Made by a program: the position numbers and the translations under genes
Shown: one piece after another, positions 1 to 5,566 of the stretch
How positions within the stretch are numbered: the stretch's first letter is position 1
How the letters are laid out: each line of letters begins with the position of its first letter
Assembly (NCBI GenBank): GCA_903831545.1
Contig: CAIKYI010000262.1
Location: forward strand, 1-5,566
Direction of reading: 5' to 3'
Origin: an uncultured Methylobacter sp.
GTDB taxonomy: Bacteria; Pseudomonadota; Gammaproteobacteria; Methylococcales; Methylomonadaceae
Length of the DNA stretch: 5,566 nt
The notes under the pieces: model-generated
The model's database searches: none
What the model was told of the DNA's origin: nothing
The model's input: only the letters and a program-made list of their open reading frames with translations

Positions 1-629
1 GCAAGCAGGCTATTATTTTCTTGTTTGAGAGATGATTTTTTTATAGAGGGACGAAAGCGCTCAAGCTGTATCTGTTCGAAACCACAGAATTCAAACATGA
101 AGGTTAGTAGTTGCCATGGGAGTAACCGCTGGTGAGTGGGGTCTAGCCAGAAAAGTTGACTAGACACATAGATGTTCTCTGGGTTTGGCCACTCTATGAT
201 CAATAAACCACCTGGATTTAATGTATCAAAGGCCGCATGAATTAAGCGTATCTGATCTTTCCATTCCAGGTGTTCTATAACGTGAAATGCTGTTACAGCA
301 CCGTAATAATTTGATGGGGTTTTAGCTAAAGTTTCAAAAATATCAGCTACAGTTACGGAAAGTCCCATATCTATACCTAGTTTTGCACTATGAGAGTTTA
401 TATCCACGCCTTCGGCGGGTATCGATGAATCACGAAGTAAATCAAGCCATTCACAGCGCCCTGAGCCAAGATCAAGAACTGGGCCCAAGGTTTTTCCCAC
501 ACCAGCATCCTGAAGGATAGGTATATAATAATGTAGTCGATTCTTTATTTCATCAAATGAACCGCGATAACGATCTTCAAAAGCTTTATAAAATGCTGCC
601 CAATCAATGGAATTGTTATTAGTATTCAT
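1..629 (-). CDS. WbdD-like class I SAM-dependent methyltransferase, 3' end beyond window
   Basis: Reading the minus strand from ATG at 629-627 gives 209 uninterrupted codons to the window edge, so the C-terminus is missing. The N-terminus has the AFEDRYRGS...IKNRL element (residues 16-31) that precedes the Rossmann domain in O-antigen chain-terminating methyltransferases of the WbdD type. SAM-binding motif I is VLDLGSG (51-57). The acidic residue ending strand 2 is D76 in GVDIN, followed by VAD (94-96), HVIEHL (116-121), NPGG (138-141) and LDPTHQR (162-168). In systems such as E. coli O9a, wbdD directly follows wzt, and its product methylates (and, with a kinase domain, phosphorylates) the non-reducing glycan end to stop elongation. 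Here the gene starts 20 bases after the wzt stop with an AGGAA-type ribosome site about 12 bases upstream, implying co-transcription and possibly coupled translation. Whether a kinase domain or coiled coil follows cannot be seen, so a simple sugar O-methyltransferase remains possible. Methyltransferase identity is near certain; the chain-terminator role is inferred. Confidence 0.88.
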   Translation of the reverse strand, partial: MNTNNNSIDWAAFYKAFEDRYRGSFDEIKNRLHYYIPILQDAGVGKTLGPVLDLGSGRCEWLDLLRDSSIPAEGVDINSHSAKLGIDMGLSVTVADIFETLAKTPSNYYGAVTAFHVIEHLEWKDQIRLIHAAFDTLNPGGLLIIEWPNPENIYVSSQLFWLDPTHQRLLPWQLLTFMFEFCGFEQIQLERFRPSIKKSSLKQENNSLL

Positions 630-649
630 GCAAAAAGTAAGTTCCTTAG

Positions 650-1906
650 TTAAAGAGTGTTAGAGGTTCCACTAGCCTGGTTAACGGTCCAGTCGGTATC
701 AAGAGCGATGAAACCTTGAGGTCGTAACTTCTGCTGGCCTTTTACTTCAAAGGGATGAACTCCTTCTGCGTAGTATGCAATTCTGTAAACGGGGCCTACA
801 GCAACGCCAAGCCTTAGTGAATACACACCCTGAAGAAGTGGGAAATTGTGAACTTTGCATCGTACAGTAAATATACCTGGCTTAATATCCTGGATAATCA
901 GTCCATCATCTTCTGTATCCTTGTCGGCAAGATAAAGAAAATCATTTGTATGGACTCCTACACCAAATATTACATTCTTTAAAATGTCAGTTGCTTTATA
1001 TCGTAGGACAAAAGTGACGTCCTCACCATGCGCAATTTCTTTGGTTTCATTTCCATGTTTGTCGTGAATTGAGATGCCCAGAAGGTCAACCTCGCCTGTT
1101 TTCTCTATTCGTTTAATGCCGTTAGATACATTAGCTTTACGCGCTTGTTCGGCAATTTGTTCATCCATTAATTGATAAAACACATTACATACCACAGTGG
1201 GCTGATCATCGCTTAATACTCTTCCGTGGTTTAACAGGATAACTCTTGTACATAAGCGCTCGACTTGCCGAATATTATGACTTACCAGTAAAACAGTTTT
1301 TCCTTGTCGCTTAATCAAATCTTCCATTTTATCAAAACACTTGCGTTGAAACGCCAAGTCCCCAACTGCCAGTACTTCATCCACGATTAAAATGTCTGCC
1401 TCCATACTGGTAGCAATAGAAAAGCCTAATTTAACAGTCATGCCTGAACTATAGCGCTTCACCGGCGTATCAATAAATTGTTCCAGTTCAGAGAAATCAA
1501 TAATCTCCTCCATTTTTTGCTGAATGATTTTTTTGGGGATACCTAAAATAGCGCCATTTAAAAAAATGTTTTCTCGTCCGGTCAGTTCCGGGTTTACTCC
1601 GGCTCCGACTTCAATTAAGGGTGCTACGCTGCCGCGTACAATGACTTTACCTTTAGTCGGTTTGCTGATGTATGCCAAGTGCTTGAGCAGGGTGCTTTTA
1701 CCTGCGCCATTGTGTCCGATGATGCCAACCACCTCGCCTTGCTCAATGGTAAAATTAACATCGTCTAAAGCTTTAAAACTTTCCCGTTGTTGCAGGGGTT
1801 TTCCGCCCAAACGTCTAAAAGCATTGAAGACGTTTTCTTTAAGGCTGGTGATATGGCCCAGTTGGTATTCTTTGGTGACGTGGTTGACTTCTATTATGGG
1901 CTTCAT
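650..1906 (-). CDS. wzt: Wzt: ATPase of O-antigen/polysaccharide ABC exporter with C-terminal glycan-binding domain
   Basis: This 418-residue protein is the cytoplasmic ATPase that powers export of a finished lipid-linked polysaccharide through the Wzm channel. The nucleotide-binding domain spans about residues 1-250: Walker A GHNGAGKST (64-72), the Wzt-typical PLIEVGAGVNPELTGRENI (96-114), signature YSSGM (152-156), Walker B ILIVDE (172-177), LAVGD (179-183) and switch histidine H210 in VSH. Residues about 265-395 form a beta-rich extension matching the Wzt C-terminal domain that binds the modified non-reducing end of the glycan. The length is that of long Wzt proteins (O8/O9a type), not the roughly 250-residue types lacking this domain. 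The ATG at 1906-1904 is preceded two codons earlier by an in-frame TAA and begins the usual MKPIIEVNHVTKEY, so the start is firm although no good Shine-Dalgarno is visible. The membrane partner Wzm is not upstream as expected; a 528-base AT-rich gap is there instead. A WbdD-like methyltransferase follows after 20 bases. Confidence 0.95.
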   Translation of the reverse strand: MKPIIEVNHVTKEYQLGHITSLKENVFNAFRRLGGKPLQQRESFKALDDVNFTIEQGEVVGIIGHNGAGKSTLLKHLAYISKPTKGKVIVRGSVAPLIEVGAGVNPELTGRENIFLNGAILGIPKKIIQQKMEEIIDFSELEQFIDTPVKRYSSGMTVKLGFSIATSMEADILIVDEVLAVGDLAFQRKCFDKMEDLIKRQGKTVLLVSHNIRQVERLCTRVILLNHGRVLSDDQPTVVCNVFYQLMDEQIAEQARKANVSNGIKRIEKTGEVDLLGISIHDKHGNETKEIAHGEDVTFVLRYKATDILKNVIFGVGVHTNDFLYLADKDTEDDGLIIQDIKPGIFTVRCKVHNFPLLQGVYSLRLGVAVGPVYRIAYYAEGVHPFEVKGQQKLRPQGFIALDTDWTVNQASGTSNTL

Positions 1907-2091
1907 GAGTTAGTCGAATTGGTATTGTTTATTGGCAAACTTTTAAGCGTGTTTATGCGTTCTAATGTTTAAATATAACATTAATACATTACAATCATAT
2001 TAGTTTTTAGCAACTATTTAAGTTCATGTATTAGGCATTTTATTTTAAATAACTAATGCGGCATCTTTGAATATTGGTAATTATGCGCAGG

Positions 2092-2105
2092 CTCTATTAA
2101 TAGAG
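2092..2105. repeat. 14-base perfect palindrome upstream of wzt
   Basis: CTCTATTAATAGAG reads identically on both strands. It lies about 185 bases upstream of the wzt start in the AT-rich gap. No T-run follows on the minus strand, so it does not look like a terminator. A protein-binding site or a scar of a lost element is possible, and chance is not excluded in AT-rich DNA. Confidence 0.5.
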
Positions 2106-2393
2106 GCTTATTTAATTGTTTCTTAACATAAAGCTGTTGATATTCTATAAGTTTCTTTTGCAGTGCAACAATATGGTAGCGTTAAATAAAGCCATCTAAA
2201 TTTGCTATATTGTCTTCACTGGAACTAAATTTTAATAATTATTTTTGTACAGGGCTTCTCTAGTTGTCATAATAAACTTTTCTAAACGAATGGGTCAAGT
2301 TTGAGGGTTTCTTAGTATTTTATAGTGTCATCATTTCAATTTTATGAAGATCAGACCATTCCTCAGACTAGCCTTATCGTTTTTCTGGTAGAT

Positions 2394-2403
2394 ATCGGCC
2401 GAT
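2394..2403. repeat. 10-base perfect palindrome downstream of the glycosyltransferase gene
   Basis: ATCGGCCGAT is a perfect GC-rich palindrome in otherwise AT-rich DNA, about 30 bases beyond the glycosyltransferase stop. On the minus strand a small CACA/TGTG stem lies between the stop and this palindrome. The bases that follow in the direction of transcription contain no run of T, so a rho-independent terminator is not supported. Confidence 0.4.
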
Positions 2404-2434
2404 CACATGCTGTGCATTATTGTTCCTTAATGCT

Positions 2435-3391
2435 TTATTTGTTGCTGATACATCTGTATATCGCATGCAGTAAGAACTTAAGTTGCAACGGATTGATACC
2501 GTAACGCAAGGTGCCCAGCAAAAACATGAATGCTTTAAGACCTCTGCCTTGTGTCATATATTCCCATGCCACGTTGCGCCCTGCCTCCATAAGCGAATCA
2601 GTTAATTGCTTTTTGTATTTATCGACATAAGGATCTGCAAGCAGTCTTTTTTTAAAGGCAAATCCCGATAAGGTATGCTCAAGTCGGCGCTTGGGTGTGG
2701 ATGAGTAACCTTGGCTTTCCGCACGTTGTAAATACAAGCCGACATTAAAAAGACCGCATACGTTATTTAATGCAGCGCGTAAAGCCCAATCGCAATCCCA
2801 AAGCAAGCAATCAGGTTGATAAAGTCCAACTTGGTGAAAATGCTCTCGCGTAGTTACGGGACGTTGAAAAGGCATAGGCACACTTTTAAGCAAGGTAATA
2901 AATAGATGATCATCAAATTGTATGAGATGGTTGGTTTTGTTTATGCCTTGTGCATCCGCTAAAACTTTTTCCATAGCCTTAAGGACATCATTCTGTGCCC
3001 AATCAGCATTTGTGCCGAAATAATTGACGCCCATGAATAGCGTTTTAATCAATGGGTTGGCTTCTAGTATTTTAATCGAATGTTCCAGATAAGTTGGAGC
3101 AAATAAATCATCGTCATCCAAGAAAGCAATGTATTTACCGGTGGCCGCAGTTACCCCGCTGTTTTTGGCAACAGCGCCGCCCTGAGGAACTGTATGCCGT
3201 AGCAGTTGAAATTTATTACCAAATCTTGTTTCTATGTCTTGCTGATTTACTGCCGGGTTTGAGCCGTCATCGACAATAATGGCTTGCCAATCGGTCATGG
3301 TTTGCGCTGCAATACTGGCTAAGGCTTCTGATAAGAGTTCTGGCCGATTATGGGTTGGAATAATAACGGAAACTAAGGGTGTAATTTTCAT
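2435..3391 (-). CDS. Family 2 glycosyltransferase (GT-A fold)
   Basis: This 318-residue protein transfers a sugar from a nucleotide-sugar donor, presumably to a growing lipid-linked glycan at the inner face of the cytoplasmic membrane. It opens with the GT2 start VSVIIPTHNRPELL (7-20), followed by IIVDDGS (38-44) binding the nucleotide, the AKNSGV element (75-80), and FLDDDD (90-95) holding the metal-binding D-x-D. LWDCDWALR (197-205) fits the catalytic-base region, with D199 or D201 as candidate. No transmembrane span is evident; the C-terminal about 40 residues are basic and amphipathic (LKAFMFLLGTLRYGI region), suggesting peripheral membrane contact. The start at 3391 is supported by AAGGAAA at 3407-3401 in ribosome-site position. 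Donor and linkage cannot be read from sequence. It is the only glycosyltransferase in the window and is separated from wzt by 528 AT-rich bases, so it may belong to a separate transcription unit of the same locus. Confidence 0.9.
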   Translation of the reverse strand: MKITPLVSVIIPTHNRPELLSEALASIAAQTMTDWQAIIVDDGSNPAVNQQDIETRFGNKFQLLRHTVPQGGAVAKNSGVTAATGKYIAFLDDDDLFAPTYLEHSIKILEANPLIKTLFMGVNYFGTNADWAQNDVLKAMEKVLADAQGINKTNHLIQFDDHLFITLLKSVPMPFQRPVTTREHFHQVGLYQPDCLLWDCDWALRAALNNVCGLFNVGLYLQRAESQGYSSTPKRRLEHTLSGFAFKKRLLADPYVDKYKKQLTDSLMEAGRNVAWEYMTQGRGLKAFMFLLGTLRYGINPLQLKFLLHAIYRCISNK

Positions 3392-3550
3392 TAATTGATT
3401 TTTCCTTGGTCAAATATTTGGCCACTACCATCCTCAAGTTGAAGGATTAGCTTGATAAGTTATTTCAAAACATAAAAGGTTGGTTCCGATCATCTTCGCT
3501 AATTTAAACTTATAAAAGTATAGTCAATTTAAATCGGTTTGCTCATGTCT
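3392..3550. other. 159-base AT-rich spacer upstream of the glycosyltransferase gene
   Basis: This spacer separates the Rpn gene stop from the glycosyltransferase start. It contains a near-palindrome (3408-3423) next to the ribosome site, and two copies of AATTTAAA at 3501-3508 and 3526-3533, 25 bases apart. A TTGACT (minus strand, 3527-3522) could be a -35 element, but no good -10 sits 16-18 bases beyond it, so no promoter is called. No T-tract terminator for the Rpn gene was found. Confidence 0.5.
3408..3423. promoter_or_regulatory. 16-base near-palindrome just upstream of the glycosyltransferase ribosome site
   Basis: GGTCAAATATTTGGCC is symmetric at all but one pair (T/G, third from each end). 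It abuts the Shine-Dalgarno of the glycosyltransferase gene (3407-3401), where a bound regulator or an RNA hairpin could affect translation or transcription. The word GGTCAA recurs in two other gaps (near 2293 and 4583). A function is inference only. Confidence 0.3.
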
Positions 3551-3757
3551 TTATTTTTCGGAGTGCTGTAGATGTTTAAGTGTAGTGAAGCTTAATCCGG
3601 TCACTGCGGCAATGGTCTCAATAGCGGTACCTTGTTGCATCAGTTTTAAGGCTATTGTTTTTGTTGCTTGTTCTATTCCTTTTTCGATGCCTGCCGATTC
3701 ACCTTCGTGATAGCCATCCCCAAAGGATGATTCAAACATGCTGGCTTGATAGTGCAA
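3551..3757 (-). other. Possible internal small ORF (RpnS-like) inside the Rpn gene
   Basis: In-frame TTG (codon 232) at 3757-3755 is preceded by AAGGA at 3766-3762 with a four-base gap, a plausible though tight ribosome site. Translation from it would give a 68-residue protein with the linker and the C-terminal helix-turn-helix-like region but no nuclease core. In E. coli, some rpn genes encode such intragenic small proteins that restrain the full-length nuclease. The alternative ATG at codon 238 (3739) has no ribosome site at a workable distance. This is inference from position and motif only. Confidence 0.25.
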
Positions 3758-4450
3758 GTCGTCCTTGTAATGTTCGTAGGCTTTTTGTTCGTCTTCGGGC
3801 AGTTTCATAATGCTGAGTTTTTCTTGTGCTTCTTTTAAGCCTTTGGCAGTGAACGTTTCTTTTATTTCTTCATTTTTTAAAAAGTAAATCCATTCATCCA
3901 AGGTATCTTTGGCTATATCGTTAAAGCGGTTAATTTTTATCAGGTAATATTCTGGGTAAAGCGCTTCTATGCTGTCTTTTTGGAAGAGTTGTTTTTGTTT
4001 GTCATTCAGTTCTAACAGATCATGGTTATGTAAACCGATAAAGCGGGTGGTGCCTTTGTAGATGTAATCGGTGCCACTGCCCAGATCAAAATAAAGAATA
4101 TTGATGGAGATGACTTTGGTGATGCCGGCGTAGGACTGATTTTCTGCCATGTGTTCGATGGCCGCTTTTGAAACGCCATAAAAAATGCGCTGCAAATAGT
4201 CATATTCACGATCATATTGTATTTCTATGATGATGACTTCTTGTTTGCTATTTCGTACTTTTAGGTCGACCCGATTAAATTTATCGAGTTTGTAATCTTT
4301 ATTGCTCTCGCTTTCCAGTACATCAAGGATGGTAATATCTTCTTTAAGCAGTTCAGTTAAAAAACCTTCCAGAATCCCAAAGTTGGCTTTGCTGCGCAGC
4401 AACAGTTTGATGGCCCAGTCGAAGGTGATGAGTTTTCTTTTATTGGTCAT
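3551..4450 (-). CDS. Rpn family recombination-promoting nuclease / putative transposase (PD-(D/E)XK)
   Basis: This 299-residue protein matches the Rpn / PDDEXK-transposase family, which are DNA endonucleases linked in E. coli to RecA-independent recombination and to phage defence. The N-terminus ITFDWAIKLLL...KANFGILEGFL is typical. The core has D62 in RVDLKV and E76-x-Q78 in IIIEIQYD, the family variant with Gln in place of the usual Lys. Residues 83-100 (YDYLQRIFYGVSKAAIEH) and NILYFDLG (117-124) continue the conserved core. A charged GYHEGESAGIEKG linker (246-258) leads to a helix-turn-helix-like tail (about 266-299: LMQQGTAIETIAAVTGLS). The length is normal and the frame is intact. The ATG at 4450 has no clear Shine-Dalgarno. 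A possible internal start (TTG at 3757) would yield the tail alone. It is flanked by spacers of 206 and 159 bases, so it is probably its own unit. It has no evident link to glycan synthesis and could be defence or mobile cargo. Confidence 0.9.
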   Translation of the reverse strand: MTNKRKLITFDWAIKLLLRSKANFGILEGFLTELLKEDITILDVLESESNKDYKLDKFNRVDLKVRNSKQEVIIIEIQYDREYDYLQRIFYGVSKAAIEHMAENQSYAGITKVISINILYFDLGSGTDYIYKGTTRFIGLHNHDLLELNDKQKQLFQKDSIEALYPEYYLIKINRFNDIAKDTLDEWIYFLKNEEIKETFTAKGLKEAQEKLSIMKLPEDEQKAYEHYKDDLHYQASMFESSFGDGYHEGESAGIEKGIEQATKTIALKLMQQGTAIETIAAVTGLSFTTLKHLQHSEK

Positions 4451-4517
4451 TTTGGAAATGTTTTAAGCGCTTGGTTACGGTTTTTTAATAAATTAATATT
4501 TTATGCCTTTGTGACCG

Positions 4518-4540
4518 CTCAAAGTATTGATATCTGAGCA
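4518..4540. repeat. Spacer direct repeat, copy 1
   Basis: This copy starts with CTCAAAG and ends with ATCTGAGCA, matching copy 2 at 4622-4645 at both ends with a differing 7-8 base middle. Including the G at 4517, the ends GCTCA and TGAGC are complementary, so the copy can form a five-base-pair stem. Confidence 0.5.
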
Positions 4541-4621
4541 ACTTAGCTAACATGCTCCTGATCATCAAAGTATTTAAGCTTGGGTCAAATAAATTCACCC
4601 CTACAGAATAAGCAACTTGTA

Positions 4622-4645
4622 CTCAAAGCGTCTTTTATCTGAGCA
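4622..4645. repeat. Spacer direct repeat, copy 2
   Basis: This copy starts with CTCAAAG and ends with TTATCTGAGCA, like copy 1 but one base longer in the middle. It lies directly downstream of the DUF2887 gene stop on the minus strand. A third partial relative (TCAAAGTATT at 4565-4574, shared exactly with 4519-4528) lies between the copies. The ends are again nearly complementary. Confidence 0.5.
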
Positions 4646-4656
4646 TGATTGAATCA

Positions 4657-5498
4657 TCAAATTTGAGCCAGCCAGTTATTCAAGTCATTTTGTGTTTTTA
4701 AATCCAAGACTTTGTCAGCCAGCGCTTCTAGTTGTTCAGTGTTAAGTTGTTGGATTTGGATAATGGTATTAGAGTTTAGGTTACTGAACTTTCGATTAAG
4801 TTGACGCAGAATAACCTTGGCTTCGCCTTCATGATGTCCTTCAGTGTATACATCTTGGTAAAATCGGGTTTGTTTAAGTTCGATATCGTTATAGCCTAAC
4901 ATTTTTTGAATCTCCTCGCGGCTGAGCTTGGGCAGTTTGTAAACCAGAATAGTTTCTACCCACTCCAGCCAGTAAGCTGCGGATTGTTGATGGGTGTCAA
5001 TTTTAATACGATTGATAAGATTTTGGGCAGTGTTTATTGCATTTTCTTCATCGGTTACGATGAGCTGTATTAATTGCAGACCCATTCTATCGGCAGGTAG
5101 GTCTTTTAAATCTTCCAAATAAATCCGTTTTAGCCGATCGCTTTCCAGCAAAAACGAATAATGCAGACTTCCGTCGGTTTCGACCTGGCGCGTTGGATAA
5201 ATAACGACTGCTTGCCAGCGTTGTAGTGGTTTGTTTTGGTGCAAGTAAAAAAAGATTTCGCAAAAGAAGCGGCTGTAAAAAGTAGCATCGGGCTGAAACT
5301 GCACTTCAATAAATATCAATGGCAGTCCAGAGTGTTTTGTCTCAGGGGTTAAATGCCGTCCAACCGAAATGCGGTTTGCTTTATTTCTTCGGAACAAAAT
5401 CGATAGGCTTCTGCGTTATCGTAATCCAAACCTGCTAAATCAAGAACCAGGCCAGGCGATCTTTGAAAGAGTCGATAAAATAAGCTGTCTGTTTTCAT
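4657..5498 (-). pseudogene. DUF2887 + DUF4351 nuclease-like protein, broken by a one-base frameshift
   Basis: From ATG at 5498-5496 the minus strand reads MKTDSLFYRLFQRSPGL..., the standard DUF2887 N-terminus, for 49 residues ending IKQTAFRLDGI, then stops at TAA 5351-5349. The next frame resumes exactly there with LTPETKHSGLPLIFIEVQFQ and runs to TGA at 4659-4657. Adding one T to ATTTAACC restores a continuous 280-residue protein of normal size. DUF2887 is a PD-(D/E)XK-like family; the presumed catalytic residues are D47 (RLDG) and E65-x-Q67 (IEVQF, repaired numbering), so the break separates the Asp from the Glu. Further conserved parts are FYSRFFCEIFFYL, WQAVVIYP and RIYLEDL. The EGHHEGEAK linker (about 220-228) leads to a DUF4351 tail (about 225-280, ILRQLNRKF...LEALADKVLDL). 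An open frame from TTG at 5397 (246 residues) would lack D47, and its first 15 residues are out-of-frame noise. It is either a true mutation or a T-run sequencing error. The function of the intact family is poorly known. Confidence 0.85.
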
Positions 5499-5533
5499 CT
5501 CTGCTTATTAAAGGCGGAAAAATAAACCACCAC

Positions 5534-5564
5534 TTTTATATAGGATGTGCTGAACGACAGTGAA
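5534..5564 (-). promoter_or_regulatory. Possible promoter of the DUF2887 gene
   Basis: On the minus strand TTCACT (5564-5559) and TATAAA (5540-5535) are spaced 18 bases apart, about 37 bases upstream of the ATG at 5498. The -10-like box is good and the -35-like box is only partial (4 of 6). It is placed sensibly for the gene but remains weak evidence. Confidence 0.25.
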
Positions 5565-5566
5565 GC

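Larger units (their letters stand above)
1907..2434. other. 528-base AT-rich gap between glycosyltransferase and wzt, no convincing gene
   Basis: Both strands carry frequent stops, and base composition drops sharply (15 G+C in the 60 bases 2101-2160) compared with the flanking genes. The region must contain the wzt promoter or a read-through leader, but no convincing -35/-10 pair stands out. Candidate -10-like AT runs (such as TATATT) lie near 1970-1980 on the minus strand. It holds two perfect palindromes (2092-2105 and 2394-2403), a small CACA/TGTG hairpin just beyond the glycosyltransferase stop, and a 42-codon open stretch at 2181-2056 on the minus strand that may be a decayed coding remnant. 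It is too short for an intact wzm (about 260 codons), and I found no Wzm-like sequence in it. Confidence 0.7.
4451..4656. other. 206-base spacer with related short repeats between the two nuclease-like genes
   Basis: This AT-rich spacer holds two imperfect direct repeats (4518-4540 and 4622-4645), a third partial match at 4565-4574, a GGGTCAAATAAATTCACCC interrupted palindrome at 4582-4600 and a 13-base palindrome ATGATTGAATCAT at 4645-4657 overlapping the upstream gene's stop codon. No clear promoter for the Rpn gene is seen; the poly-A/T stretch near 4480-4500 lies where one would be expected. Confidence 0.5.

Noticed and set aside
1524..1972. Plus-strand open frames over wzt and its start
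   Set aside because: They are antisense to a strongly recognisable Wzt, carry no family features and result from codon bias of the real gene.
2339..2434. Short plus-strand peptide starting MKIRPFLRLALSFFW as a transposase remnant or small membrane protein
   Set aside because: It stops after 15 codons, has no ribosome site and matches no family I can name; no terminal inverted repeats were found around it.
2380..2434. Rho-independent terminator after the glycosyltransferase gene
   Set aside because: Small hairpins are present, but no T-run follows on the transcribed strand.
1907..2434. Degraded wzm in the gap
   Set aside because: The gap is shorter than wzm, and no hydrophobic six-helix pattern is visible in any minus-strand frame.
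4012..4215. Minus-strand 67-codon frame inside the Rpn gene
   Set aside because: It lies in another frame within the conserved nuclease core and has no family resemblance.
4582..4601. Insertion-sequence end or RAYT-type REP at the GGGTCAAATAAATTCACCC motif
   Set aside because: It resembles an interrupted palindrome, but there is no partner copy, transposase or target duplication in the window.
5349..5357. Programmed -1 ribosomal frameshift at GGCATTTAACC that would join the two halves of the DUF2887 protein
   Set aside because: A -1 slip on ATT would give the right frame, but the site is not a canonical slippery heptamer and I see no stimulatory hairpin or upstream ribosome-site-like element. 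A single lost T is simpler.
5369..5563. Plus-strand 64-codon open frame at the right end
   Set aside because: It lies antisense to the true N-terminus of the DUF2887 gene, whose conserved reading is on the minus strand.

Overview
The window looks like a piece of a Gram-negative surface-polysaccharide (O-antigen-type) gene cluster, joined upstream to two nuclease-like genes of the Rpn / PD-(D/E)XK superfamily. Everything recognisable is on the minus strand. The genes are moderately AT-rich and the gaps strongly so. The pairing of Rpn and DUF2887/DUF4351 proteins with an ABC-2 O-antigen ATPase suggests a gammaproteobacterium, perhaps a methanotroph or sulfur oxidiser. That assignment is inferred from family distribution; no marker gene is present.

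In transcription order (high to low coordinates): (1) 5498-4657, a DUF2887 + DUF4351 protein broken by a one-base frameshift near 5352. The conventional reading from an internal TTG hides the true N-terminus and removes the predicted catalytic Asp. (2) 4656-4451, an AT-rich spacer with related short repeats. (3) 4450-3551, an intact Rpn-family PD-(D/E)XK nuclease/putative transposase with a helix-turn-helix-like tail and a possible internal start. (4) 3391-2435, a family 2 (GT-A) glycosyltransferase. (5) 2434-1907, a 528-base AT-rich gap with no convincing gene, two perfect short palindromes and a possible coding remnant. (6) 1906-650, Wzt, the ATPase of an O-antigen ABC exporter, with a C-terminal carbohydrate-binding domain. 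(7) 629 to the window edge, a class I SAM methyltransferase like the N-terminal part of WbdD, 20 bases after wzt and cut by the window end.

The proposed biology is as follows. The glycosyltransferase helps build a glycan on a lipid carrier. The WbdD-like enzyme caps the non-reducing end and so stops growth. The Wzt C-terminal domain recognises the capped chain, and the transporter exports it to the periplasm. The membrane partner Wzm, normally next to wzt, is absent from the window. The Rpn and DUF2887 genes have no obvious glycan role and look like defence/mobile cargo beside a variable locus.

No rRNA, tRNA, CRISPR array, complete insertion sequence or convincing intrinsic terminator was seen.
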